Assembly: GCA_034509755.1 (NCBI GenBank)
Contig: CM067541.1
Location: 4,080,001 to 4,144,000, forward strand
Direction: 5' to 3'
Length of the DNA: 64,000 nucleotides
DNA from: Anisodus tanguticus
Lineage: Eukaryota; Streptophyta; Magnoliopsida; Solanales; Solanaceae
The notes under the pieces were generated by a model that was not told the DNA's origin, did no database searches, and was given only the letters and a program-made list of their open reading frames with translations. This document shows positions 12,764-23,790 of the stretch, in pieces; position 1 is the first letter of the stretch; each line of letters begins with the position of its first letter. The translations under genes and the position numbers were made by a program.

Positions 12764-13084
12764 GGATTAGTTTGAGTCGAAAGGCCATATCGTTGTATTA
12801 AGCCCAAACATGAGTCAAATAAATTCCTAATAGCTAAGTAGTGTCCTTTTCATATTTAAATTAAACCAGTTTCTGTGAGCCTTTAATGAGAGAAAATACC
12901 GGGCACAATTGTAACTTCAACATTAACAATAGTTGCACCATACCAGATAGACAATATTTTTACTAGTTATTTCCCATTTTGCTGAAGGTACATTTCCTTT
13001 TGAGGTAAGGCAAAATCGTATATCATTCCACGGGAAGGAATATATCAAGTTTCATAAAGACTATTTTTTTACCCAAAAAATGTA

Positions 13085-14880
13085 CAATTGAATTTGTTAA
13101 GTAATTTAAAGGACACCTGAATTAGTTTAAGCAAAGTGTAAAGTACTGGAATCAGTAAAGCGATAACAATAAGCGTAATGAAATATAATTAAAAAAATAG
13201 TTAAATAGAAATGACTTGTTAAGTCTAGATTCGGATGAATCTCATGGGTAGATCTCCGAAATGTCTCCGAGCTTAAGTTGGATAATAACAAACCGGAACA
13301 AAAATGACCGAAATATAATGTATATTGCTCAATGGAAGTAAGTATGACTGTGAAGCGAAAAATTGGATGCCCTTCCAATATGAAGGTTAGACTCCTTTTA
13401 TAGGGATGAAATCAGGGCTTTAATGGCCACGAATCCATCTGAATTAAAGTACATTAAATAAGATATTAAAGGCTTTAAGTGTCGAAGTAGTAATGTCTGG
13501 CGCTAGGGGTGTTCATAATTCGGTTTGACTCGGTTTTTGGTTAAAACCAAACCAAACTAATTAAGTCGGTTTTTTTAATATTCAAACCAAACCAAATCAT
13601 TATAGTATATATTCTATCGGTTCCAATTTTGTTGATTTTATCGGTTTGGTTCGATTTTTTCGGTTTTTAATGATTTAAAAATATATATTTTATAATACAA
13701 AGAATCTTTGAATTAAAAGATAACTAAATACCGATTTGATCATGATCCATTCAAATCTAAGAATCTTCTTGGTTAATTCATTAATTTTATTCAAGTATAG
13801 GCCTATGACTATGAGTATATTGATTGTGTGAGAGTAAATGAGGCGGATGAGTGAGTTTTTTCACCTTTAGCAACGAGAGTAAAACCAAAAGAATTTGGAT
13901 AATAATATATATTACTAATTATACCCGTAGTATTATGAATATAATAATATACATTATCAATTATACTAGTAATAGTATGAGTAAAATTTAATAATTATAT
14001 TGGTAAGATTATGAGTATAATAATATATATTAGTACAATTATATACATTTATGAATATAATAATTTATTTACTAATCATAACAGTAAGATTATGAGTATA
14101 ATAATATATATATTATCAACTATACTAATAATATTATGAGTATAATATAACAATAGGAAAAACATATACTATATAATTAAAGAGAAGGTTGGTAGAAGAG
14201 AGGAAAAAGTCAAATTCCATTACCAATAAAATTATCGTTTATGTTATTGGGCAAAACCATTCTTTGAAAGAATGAGTTCAAAAGTCAAAACTAAATATAT
14301 GTTGAGCATTAAATTAGGGATCAAGATTGTTAAGAGTCCAAAACTAAATAATTAAGGTAACCTTATTTTTGTGATGGAGATATGAGTGTAAGGAATGTAC
14401 ACTAAGTAATTATGCTAAGATATGGTAAATATTTTAAAATGGTGTACATTAACGTTCTTTTTCTCAATTTGAATTTGCAAAAATGTATATACTTATCGGT
14501 TTGGTTCGGATATTTTTGGGTTTAACACCAAACCAAATCAAAATGTTATCGATTTTTTAAAATTTAAAACCAAACCAAGTCGAACCGAGTTGGTTTTCGG
14601 TTTATTAAGTCGGTTTGACTCGATTTACTGGTTTGGATCGTTTTTTTGGTCTCATTTGAACACCCCTATCCGGCGCTATATTCGGATTGGACCAACTGTG
14701 ACTAATGTATGTAACTTCCTCCGGAAACGACCGCAATAACTCAGCCGGCCTTCTTCCCTAATGCTTACTCCGGCCTCATCTTACAACCGAACTTACGAGC
14801 GTCCAACCTTGCTTCGAGTCGTACACGTGTTTACGCCACGTGCTACGCTATACAACTATAATCTTGGATAACTTAACAAC
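13085..14880 (-). repeat. LTR (probable Gypsy solo LTR) split by a hAT element
   Basis: Outside the hAT insertion the sequence has the organisation of an LTR on the minus strand: a GC-richer U3 part (about 14880-14677), then after the insertion a TATA signal CCCTATAAAAGGAGTC (complement of 13392-13407), a leader with GGAAGGGCATCCAATTTTTC, and a tail ending near CAGGTGTCCTTTAAATTAC (about 13085). No polyprotein is attached. Boundaries and class are inferred from overall look. Confidence 0.55.
13504..14668. mobile_element. non-autonomous hAT element, 1.17 kb
   Basis: Termini are TAGGGGTGTTCA and its inverse TGAACACCCCTA. The flanking 8-bp repeats are TCTGGCGC (13496-13503) and TCCGGCGC (14669-14676), one mismatch. 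The subterminal 150 bp at each side are packed with CGGTTTGGTT/AACCAAACC words, typical of hAT subterminal repeats. The middle is AT-rich with repeated ATGAGTATAATAATATA segments (13900-14150) and codes for nothing recognisable. Confidence 0.8.
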
Positions 14881-15270
14881 TTACTAAGCTAAAGCAAAGG
14901 AGTAACTTGATTGAAAAACTAAGTTTTACTGCCACTGATATGCCCGCTCCAGTAGTAGCTTCAGTCTTACAAGTTGTATTTCTCTTTTTCGACTAGTAAA
15001 ATGTCATATAGTAATATGAAGCAACCATATGGTCCATATTGCTAACAGAAAGGCAGTAAGATATGCATTCAATTAATCGACAGAACACAACACTGCATAC
15101 TCATTCAATGATTTAGAGAAAGTTCAATAAAAACGCAAGTACATATATATCTATTCAATGATTTAGTTCAATAAAAATGTTCCCTTAAGCAGTTATACCA
15201 ACAGAACTTTAAGTAGTAATAACAACATAATCAATGAGCTATCAAAATTATAAAATCCAAAACATGGTTG

Positions 15271-15705
15271 AAACAAGCTCTTGGTTTTTTCTTCCATCTC
15301 GAAGATAGCACAAGACGCTGATAGCAATTGCAGCCACCAATGGCTACTCTACGTTTACACCAGAAGATCTACCAACTTTTTCGTTCATCAATAAGCCTTT
15401 TATTTCCCTGAATCTCCAATTTGTTCTCCAATTCGGAGACTTTAGTTAGCATTTCTTCTCCGGCCCTTTCGCCAACTCGTCCTTCACCATATAAAGCAAA
15501 TCCTTCTCCCTTTTCCACTCCCTATATTTTATCATTAGTTTCCTCAAGCTTCTGCTTTAGGCCCTCTATTTCCCTTTTCTTTGATTCTAGTTCAACTCAT
15601 AGATCATTTCCACTGTCTCAAATGTCCTCAATAGAAAATGTTTTTCGCACTCCAATGAGGCTACCTTCTTGTTCAGATTAAAGTACTTCGCGTTCTCATC
15701 CAATT
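15271..15705 (-). pseudogene. PMD-like coiled-coil gene fragment, left arm of inverted repeat
   Basis: On the minus strand this arm encodes a broken version of the protein fragment in the right arm (15926-16411): FNLNKKVASLE-type start, a Lys/Glu-rich coiled coil, then a hydrophobic C-terminal segment VAAIAISVLCYL followed by RDGRK. Frameshifts and stops interrupt it (for example a TAG just before the hydrophobic segment). A coiled coil with a C-terminal membrane anchor and a short basic tail resembles the plant peroxisomal and mitochondrial division factors (PMD1/PMD2), which sit on organelle surfaces; that family link is my inference from overall design. Confidence 0.6.
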
Positions 15706-15715
15706 CTGACATAGA

Positions 15716-15972
15716 ATTTTTTGAAATAAAATTTACATATTCAGAAACTAAATAAAAAGTACAAGGTCACAATAATTTACGATTAAAACTTTAAAAGATA
15801 TAAGTGACTCATCACATAAAATGGGACAAAAGGAGTACAATTTATCAATTTCAAACTAATACTTTTAGTTTCTTAGTTAATTAATAGATTGAGTCAATAT
15901 TGTCCAACCATTTTCAGGTTAAACCATGGCGGATGAGAATGGAGAGCTTGATCTAAAACCCAGAAGATAACC
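15716..15972. other. spacer of inverted repeat with a MITE end
   Basis: The spacer holds a half Stowaway-like element: GAAACTAAATAAAAAG near 15745 and a right end CACATAAAATGGGACAAAAGGAGTA (15812-15836). The rest (15837-15925) is AT-rich sequence leading to an ATG at 15926. Confidence 0.6.
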
Positions 15973-16411
15973 TCATTGGATGAGAACACGGAGTACTTTG
16001 ATTTGAACGAGAAGGTAGCCTCATTGGAGGGCGAAAAACATTTTCTATTGAGGACAGTTGAGAAATTAGAGGCCAGTGGAAATAATTTAAGAGTTGAACT
16101 AGAAGCCAAGAAAAGGGAAATTGGCGGCCTAAAGCAGAAGCTTGTGGAACTAATGATAAAACACAGAGAGTGGAAAAGGGAGAAGGATTTGCTTTATATG
16201 GTGAAGAACGAGTTGGCGAAGAGGACTAGAGAAGAAATGTTATCTACAGTCTCCGAATTGGAGAACAAATTGGAGATTCAGGAAAAATGAAAGGCTTATT
16301 GATGAGAACGAGTTGGCGAAGAGGGCTTCTGTTGTAAACGTGTAGCCATTGGTGGCTGCAGTTTCTATTATCAGCGTCTTGTGCTATCTTCGAGATGGAA
16401 GAAAACGATAA
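15926..16411 (+). pseudogene. PMD-like tail-anchored coiled-coil gene fragment, right arm
   Basis: An ATG at 15926 opens MADENGELDLKPRR and then a stop; an open frame from 15976 gives 104 residues starting MDENTEYFDLNEKVASLEGE and continuing as a heptad-rich coiled coil (KLEASGNNLRVELEAKKREI). After a frameshift near 16290 the sequence encodes PLVAAVSIISVLCYLRDGRK and a stop at 16409-16411: a single membrane span plus basic tail. The protein resembles plant PMD1/PMD2, which act in peroxisome and mitochondrion morphology. It is much shorter than that family (about 300 residues), has an in-frame TAG before the anchor, and no promoter is evident. I call it a gene fragment. Confidence 0.6.
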
Positions 16412-16429
16412 ACCAAGAGCTTGTTTTTG

Positions 16430-17420
16430 TTGGAAATCTTATGAAAAATATTTGATTATAAAACTGTAGAAAATTCTTGAAAACTTGAGGCATGTCAAAC
16501 ACATTATCTTTAAGGATATTTACCATATGTTTCTCCAGAATGCAGCAAGCTTTTCTAGTATAAAACTAGAAGCACATAAACTAACAAAAAATTAGTTTGA
16601 TAGAAAATCGAGGAGATTATATATGGAGGAAGAATTTGTGCTTACTCTCTTACCCAAAATGAACTTGAGAATGTGTATATATATAGTAGAAGATTCAACA
16701 GATTGACCAACCCTTGAGATCCAAACAACGGCTCCAAGCATTGCAACGCTTCTTTAGTAATTGTAATTCAATACACTATAATGAAAGGGATACGAGTAAT
16801 GACAATCGATTTGATATATAGCTAATAGAGGTAATGGCTTCAATTGATAAGAAAAGTAATACAGTAACTATTTAAGGATTTGAAATCGACGTTACAGTTG
16901 TATTCAAACGTCAATGAAGAGGAGTATAATAGCTAATCTTGAAGCAAAGGATCTGTTATTATGCAAACGTTAGAAATATTTAACTAATGCTTAACATAAT
17001 AAATACTCATTAACAAGGATTAAGGAATGAACCTAGACATAAATAAAATATCTCTATTTGACATATTAAAATCATTTTTGTACAATTTCACATGGAACAA
17101 AATAAGAAGTTTTGATGGATTTTCCACATATGAATACAACTTTTATGTCAAGTAATCGGTGTCTCATCACGCCCGACTTTTCTATGAATCAGGACAACTA
17201 TCCTTTAGATAAAAACAAGATTAAACTTACGAAGAACAATCCCGAGATAATAAAACTTAATTCTTTGAAATTTAGAACTTTTATGAATCAAGTATTCATT
17301 TGTCGAAATATGTTAAATAAAAGAGGCCCGGGTGAGTGGGAATCTCACCTTACAAAGTCCAAAGTCTTATTTTATCACATTACACTCGCTTATTTTTTAT
17401 CGTTATTGCGGATTTGCGCT
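16430..17420. other. possible LTR remnant and intergenic DNA
   Basis: Just past the inverted repeat the sequence begins TGTTGGAAATCTTATG (16429), a start common for plant LTRs, and runs with AT-rich promoter-like sequence to about 16960. No second LTR or coding part is attached. Nothing else was recognised up to the PPR pseudogene. Confidence 0.3.
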
Positions 17421-18156
17421 AAGAGGCATTTATATATTTTGTTGCGGTACGTGCAACCCGATTTTCTCATTACTAAGGTGCTCGCATTTTTTTATTACCT
17501 CCGAAGCCTTTTCTACATCACCCGCTTTAATGTAGCCCTTGACAGCGATTGCATAACTATTCCACTCAATCTTCTTCCATCTTCATCAAATGCTTCTCCG
17601 TCTCCTTAATATCGGTAACAGATGCATAGGCATTTAAACGAATAGCATACGTGAATGCATCTCCAGAAATCCCCTTATCTTCCATCTCTTGCACAAACGA
17701 CGGTCTCCCATTTTAACATAAAGGTTCATCATAACATTGTAAGTCACAGCATTAGCATGCCCCAGATCCCTCATCTTTTGCATTGTGCCTTCTTTTTTTC
17801 TCAATGATTTTGTATTAGCATAGCAGTTCAAAAGTGCGCCATATACATAAGAAGTTCTCAGATTAATGCTAGCAAAATACTTCTCTGCTGCTTCCAGACC
17901 ATGAGCTTTTGATACCAAATCCAGTTGGATTGCAACATCTCCACGTGATATATAGAAAAGCTTCCAGCTATTAATCCAATTACAAATCTGAGATGAAAAT
18001 AAGAAGCAGGTAACTGAATCTGGACACAGCACAGAAAGAGGGTGAAATGAACAAAAAGTATAAGGAACCTAGACCAAGTTTGGCACTTAATTTTAAGTTA
18101 GTCCGGCATGTAACTTTTTACTTATCAAAGACAAAAGAAATTAAGTGAGTGCAGCC

Positions 18157-18285
18157 ATACTCTATGTTGCTCGGACTCTTAAAAATGTAAACGGATGCGT
18201 GTCGGATACTCCAAATGTAGTGTATTTTTGGAGAATTCGACACGGGTGAGGCATTGAAAGTGAAGAGTCCGCGCAATTTAGGCCA
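18157..18285. repeat. foldback repeat (TTGCTCGGACTC family)
   Basis: Nested inverted segments: TTGCTCGGACTCTT (18168) pairs with AAGAGTCCGCGCAA (about 18262), and GCGTGTCGGATACTCCAAA pairs with TTTTTGGAGAATTCGACACG. I recall this foldback as frequent in Solanaceae introns and intergenic DNA. It lies inside the long intron of the PPR pseudogene. Confidence 0.65.
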
Positions 18286-18299
18286 TAGTTGAGTCAACT

Positions 18300-19984
18300 C
18301 TAGGTCAACTCTAGTTGTTCAATCCTGATTTGGATGTTTGAATATAGTTTTACTTAAAAAGTATTATTTGTTACAGGCATATTGTTTGCTTCAGATTATT
18401 AAGACTGTCCTATAATAGTGCCACTGAACAAAAATCAAATCTCTAACCTTTCATTGCCAAAGCATCATTGCTATTACCAATATTTAATATAATTAGATAT
18501 TCTTCTATACTGTTCTTTCTTTCTTTCATACTCCTATATATTATTTTTTTTAAATGAACAAAGGTAACCTTGGATTGTATGTGCTCCCCATTTAACTCTT
18601 CATATATATGATAACACTCAGTTTCAAAATTTACGACAAGTTCAATATGTATATTCAATATGAAAATGAGAAAGCATGACTTAACAAGTAGCTCCACCAA
18701 TAAAAGTATTTTCTTTGGGGCGAAATCATTATGACTTTTAGGCTCGTTTAAAGAACAATGTCAGTTTTTATATTTCCCTTCTTTTACTTGTGGGATTACA
18801 CTTGTATGTTGTTGTTGTCAGTTTTTATATTTAATGACTCAATGATCATGACGTAAACACTCAACGTGTACGGACTATTTTTAGTTCACTTCACTAGAAG
18901 TGTAAAACAGAAGATCTAAGATTTTGGGGATTTTTTTTCCTTTTCAGCTGACTGCTGGATGAATTTATGCCCAGAGAGTGAACTTTTCTTTCAGCCTATT
19001 GAATAAATAAATAAACTGTTACCTTTTTCTTGGTATTAAATAATGAAAAGAACAACACCAGTGTTAAAACTAAGCTATATAAACTTGAGGCTTGAGCAGC
19101 TCTTGTAAAATTATGTTTAGCTAAGACAAAAGATTGGTTGGTCTCAAAGATATTTCACTCCGTGAGACAAGCGGCAGCAGAATGTTGGTGTCTGTCTCCA
19201 GACTAAGATCAGCTAAGTAATTCCACAAGAAATAAATTGAAATAATCCAAACAAGGAAGTACAGTAACTTTTCTCCTTCAACATAAAAAAATGTATCTGT
19301 TCTTTGACTGAACAAAATTCCAAAAATCAGTTTAACATGGATTTCATAGAGTAGGCCAAGTTTAGGGATTCCTTTTGCTAAATTAAATCAGTTTTTTGCA
19401 TAGATATTTTGAAAATAAGGATTGATCAGGCATGGTTTACAAGTTAATAAAATGGCCAAAGAAGTGTTTATGACTAGAAATCTTCTTGTATGCAGAATGA
19501 CACTTTTGCTTTTATAAATACTCAAGACCAATTAAACATCTCATGGAATATTAAAGGTTCATTCTTCTTGATTCCGCCTTCTCTTTTTTCTATGTACTAA
19601 TTCTCTTCTTCATCTGTAGTTGCATTTCTTTTCCTACTCTTCCTCTTAATTTCTGATTCCTCCTCCTGTCCTCTCCATCACTTATTTTTCTTGTCCACTA
19701 GAAATTGCATATTGGTATTGTTCACTGTAGTCGAATGATTATAATTCTGGTTGATCAAATAGCCCATGAAAATCCTACCCCCAACACTTTACTTACATTG
19801 TAGAAAATCAATTAGCATTTATAGATATCAATTTATTACACAATTATACAGATAAACATCTGATTCTGAAGTCCTGATTGCACTATTACCGCAATTATTG
19901 TGGACACACACACATGTAAAATCACGACTAAAGGAAGGAAAAATTACACGACGTGACAAACATTTAGACTGTATTTACCATATA
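18300..19984. other. intron/intergenic DNA of the PPR pseudogene, nothing recognised
   Basis: AT-rich DNA between the two PPR exons. The minus-strand open frames 18443-18700 and 19121-19315 show no domain, codon bias or splice context and are left uncalled. Confidence 0.4.
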
Positions 19985-20273
19985 TATATAGTTTAAAAAA
20001 ATTACGAAACGTAGCTACATTTTGGGTTTTGTAGCAAATACACGGTACACGCTCATAACTGTATGGTGCTGATATAACTCATGTGATTTAGCTGATACAA
20101 CTAATATCCCCGTTATTTCAGCTAATCCAGCGCAATTGTATCCGCTGATACAGATACCCGCGATTATGCGTTGATACAACTCTAAACTATAACTATTATA
20201 TGCGCAACTATAGCTACCTTTCATAAATATGCAAAATGTAGCTACATTTTGTAATTACGCTTTAAACTATATC
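19985..20273. mobile_element. foldback MITE with GTAGCTACATTTTG arms
   Basis: The left side TATAGTTTAAAAAAATTACG then GTAGCTACATTTTG is mirrored on the right by CAAAATGTAGCTACATTTTG, then GTAATTACGCTTTAAACTATA. The centre has GCTGATACAACT-like words on both strands. About 290 bp, no coding capacity, superfamily not clear. Confidence 0.65.
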
Positions 20274-20569
20274 TATTTATGAATTTTTCTCTTAAAGGAA
20301 AACAGATACATACTTCCTATCCAACCCACCCATTTTCCAGCACTACCTCAGGTCGGTAGGGGTCCATGGATACTGTCGACCCGTTTCAAAATGAAACTAT
20401 ATAAAGGTACCTGGAGAGCATGGTTGAAGCGCCTGGATGCCCTGAGATTCATGACAACTTTCTTGAGGACATCATACTCCACCAACTTTCCTTCGCTAAT
20501 CCATTGACTCATTACTGGAATGACAGACACATATCATAACAGTCGACAGTATAGATTGTCCGTTTGAGA

Positions 20570-21535
20570 ATTGGTAATTGTTGATTACAATGGTTGCAGG
20601 AAACGGGAAATAAGTAATTGCTAAGTATTACAACAAAATTAAATTACAACAAGTGAAATTTCAATAAACTGAAAACAAGAAACTGAGATTAGAAGCACTT
20701 TGATTTGCTGGGTCGAGTGATGACACTCTGTTTTTAAGACAAGATTGCCCCGTATATATCATTTCTACGTTCTGGACAATAGTCTCCCAAGATAAAACAG
20801 CAACTCAACAAATTAGCAAAGGAAACTCAAGTGTTACTTTGAAGAACTTAGTCTAATGAAATGATGTTGGAAAGTAGTAGGAAGAATTCTATTTTTTCGT
20901 TTGTGTGTAGTCTCAATAATTGAGCCAAATGCTTCAATATATAGTGCATGGAGGGGACTTGTCAACTGCCCAACTAATTGTTGTTAATGGCCATGTAATG
21001 ACAATTAGTGAGGAGAGGAGTAAATGACTGAATTAATGTGCAACGGATTAGAGCTTTAGTGAGAGTTATTCAACAAAGTAAATGACTGAATTGATGTGCA
21101 GATTAATGGAGGTTTAACGTTCCAAAAACCGATCCAAAAGGCACAAGTTCTCTTGCAATTTTATCTCTTCTGAAACATTAGGGATCAAACTGTAAATATG
21201 AAGTAATTTGGGTCCAAAAAGATAATATCATCCCAAAGCCTGGACGGGGGCGACGCACGTGTGGACTTAACCTCAAACCAAAGTACATCTAGGTCCTCCC
21301 TCCTTCAAACACATGGGTTACCTCTTGGGGTCCCAAACTTTTAGCCAATTTTGAAACTTATAAACAAAACAAATCTTCCTTCCCCCACCGATGAGGGAGA
21401 ATTGGTCTATACCACATTTCATGCTTCAAACACCTCACTTCGTGGACCAATATCTATTTCATTTCTCAACGAAATTTGACGATCTTTGGCCCTACGATCA
21501 TCTACTTACTTAGTAGATTATGCACGTGTGAAGAA
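20570..21535 (-). repeat. LTR-like repeat, copy 1 (minus)
   Basis: Shares long blocks with 39480-40320: GACAAGATTGCC(C/T)CGTATATAT, CAATAGTCTCCCAAGATAAAACA, TCAATAATTGAGCCAAATGCTTCAAT and, further out, ACCAATATCT...AACGAAATTT and GCACGTGTG. Read on the minus strand it has the order of an LTR: a U3 with a G-box (CACGTG at 21523-21528) and AATGGCCAT/AATGACAAT words, a TATATATTGAAGC promoter box (near 20945), a transcribed leader, and a GACTC-rich tail. No polyprotein is attached, so it looks like a solo LTR. Confidence 0.6.
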
Positions 21536-23384
21536 TCATAGTCTCTAACATGCAAAACTCTAGTGTTTAAGTCATTAAAGATGGGTGGACGCAACTTCCA
21601 CCAAAAACAAATTTCCAACAGTAATGTATGACAAAAATCGAAGAACCGTAAGAGAAGTAGGGTTACATTTCCACCATGATTTTAAGCTAGCAACACTGTG
21701 CTGGAGAAGAAGTTTCATCACCATATTAGAGGAGAAACGAAAGTATATTTCTCACTGATCACAATTTTCTCGTGTATTTCATATGCATGTGGGAGAAAAA
21801 CAAAGGAAAATTGAATTTTGCAGGTTGAGTTTTCACATGCTATGTACTACACCCATTTTGCCATCCAGTATGTGTTTGTTTTCATACATTTGGAGCTTGA
21901 AAGTCAACTTTTTAGGTGCTTGTATATGATGGAAAAAGCAATTCTACTCATTTATAATTTATTACTCACTTTGTTAGTGTATGTGATATCATTTTTTTTT
22001 TAATTTGTCTTCAAAAAATATCACATTTACTTATTTGTCAATTACTATTTAATGACACTATCTCTATTTTATTCATGTTGATCCACTTAATTTTGAAGAT
22101 ATACTCAATGTGAAGAAAAGTCAATAAAAATAGATACTAAATTAAGAATAATTAAAAAATATAACAAAATTTTTTTTATTTTTTAAATTATGTGTTCGAT
22201 CAAATGATGTCATATAAATTAAATCAAGAAAATATATACTTTTGTTAAGTGTTTTGGTCAAGGATCAAAAGTAACAAAAATCACGAGGGACAAGGTACAA
22301 ATTATAGCTGAGTTGAGAAATATTAGATAATTTCCTCCTATATATGCTTACCATTCGGTGGGCAAATTAAGTGATATTTGTAATGGTGGGGTAATAATTA
22401 CTTGGTTGAATAGTTAAAGTTTTCATAAGTTTTAGTGTAATGTTACCCTAATTAAAAAGAGAGAGGATAGGAGGTCAAATTTGCGCGTATACTACTCGAA
22501 ATTGAGAAAAATTGTCTAACTTTTGGTACGACATTACCACGATGTTAATAAAAAAGTGTCTTTTTGCCCTTAATCCTCAACATTGCTCTAGCTTGAGGGT
22601 AATTCTACACCATAGTCAATATTTTAAGATAAATAGTGATTTTTTCTTCAAAAGATTTGGACACTTGAAGTCCCCCTATTTAATGTTGGAGCTTCATTAA
22701 TGGCTAAGTATGAGACGATTTATTAACTATAAAAGTATGAATAAATAAAAAATGTAACTTAAACAAAATTGAATAATTTCAACAAAAAAAGGCAATTTTT
22801 TTATATTTCCCCTGAATAGGTAGATGGCTTATACTATTACTCCACTTAGTAGAATTTGTGGATGTGTTTCATAGAATGGTGTTTAAATTAGACTCATTTT
22901 CCATCAAAGCAAAAAACATGAGGACTCACAAAATTAGTTTGACTCATTATTCACTCCGTGCTAATCCTAATTGTTTGACACAATTTTTAAAATCTACTTA
23001 TTTTAAAAATTATTTTTTGTTAGAAGAACTTTTTGAAAAAATAATTTTAAAAAGTAATTGCAGTTTGTGTTTAACTAATCAATTCGAAGAATAATTTTAT
23101 TACTATTAGAGCACCAATTTGTAATTATCAAGGTTTCAAAAGTATTTATTTGAAAAACTTTTTTTCCAGCTTCTACAATACTTAAAAAAAACTCTGAGCT
23201 TAGTCAACACCTTAACTCTCTAAAATATATATTTTGTTTTAAAATTTGGAACTTGAAAGCCAAGTTTCATTTGTTTATCACGATGTAAAATATTTTTCAT
23301 TTTTGTAAATTCGTTATTATGAATGAAACTCTTTTATATACGATTCTTAAAATACAAATTTATATACTTATAAATCAAGAAATT
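21536..23384. other. AT-rich intergenic DNA, possible worn MITEs
   Basis: No gene is visible. A segment at about 21990-22240 has words of the Stowaway-like family (ATATCACATTTACTTATTTGTC, TGATGTCATATAAATT) in a very worn state. The open frames at 21818, 22512 and 22858 are AT-driven. Confidence 0.4.
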
Positions 23385-23605
23385 GCACGATTTTCCTTTC
23401 AAATAGGCTGGTCTTTAATTTTTTCCCCTTAAATAGAACTTATGCCTTTTGGAGCATAAATTCTTTACGGGATCGGACATAATTTGTGTCGATTGCATAA
23501 AAAACTTATGCCCCGAAAAGCATAATTTCCCTCGAGCATAATTTTTATTTGAGGGACAAAAATTAAAAACCAATATAAAATAGGGAAAAAGTGCAAATGT
23601 AAACC
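23385..23605. mobile_element. Mutator-like MITE, short relative of 12210-12763
   Basis: Left end GGCTGGTCTTTAATTTTTTCCCC (23408) and right part GGGACAAAAATTAAAAACC (23552) are inverted. The core carries CTTATGCCTTTTGGAGCATAA and CTTATGCCCCGAAAAGCATAA words. It sits about 190 bp upstream of the acetyltransferase start codon, so it may lie in its promoter. No clean target duplication was seen. Confidence 0.65.
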
Positions 23606-23790
23606 ATGTAAAAACGCTGTATATTATAATTTCAAGTAATTAAAATGTTAAAAAATATACTATGAAAATTTTGTAGTAAAAAAAATAAAGTTAATAAATT
23701 CCTTTCAATAATGACCCACCAACCTAATTTATAAACAGAGTCACAACCCCAGCAACAAGGGAAGCAACAAAGAATTAGGAAATCCAAGAA

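Larger units (their letters stand above)
15271..16426. repeat. inverted duplication, arms about 440 bp, spacer 267 bp
   Basis: The left arm (15271-15705) is the reverse complement of the right arm (15973-16426) with moderate divergence. Anchors: ACAAGCTCTTGGTT at 15273 against AACCAAGAGCTTGT at 16411, and TTCCATCTCGAAGATAGCAC at 15291 against GTGCTATCTTCGAGATGGAA at 16381. Both arms derive from one gene fragment, so an RNA spanning the locus would fold into a long imperfect hairpin. Confidence 0.9.
17440..20530 (-). pseudogene. mitochondrial-type PPR protein gene, broken
   Basis: Two minus-strand exons are visible. The first (20530 to about 20415) encodes VIPVMSQWISEGKLVEYDVL...RRFNHALQ and ends at a GT donor (CTCCAG|GTACC). 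The second (about 17990 down to 17440) follows a TTTTCATCTCAG acceptor and encodes GDVAIQLDLVSKAHGLEAAEKYF, VYGALLNCYA and AVTYNVMMNLYVKMG. A frameshift near 17700 is followed by EMEDKGISGDAFTYAIRLNA and, after a stop, YIKAGDVEKASEVIKK. These are degenerate 35-residue pentatricopeptide repeats like those of the Arabidopsis At2g20710/At4g21705 group, organelle RNA-binding proteins. The frameshift, the stop and loss of the C-terminal half make it a pseudogene. The roughly 2.4-kb gap between the exons holds repeats. Confidence 0.8.

Noticed and set aside
17112..17609. 165-codon plus-strand frame
   Set aside because: The second half is antisense to the PPR pseudogene exon and the first half has no features.
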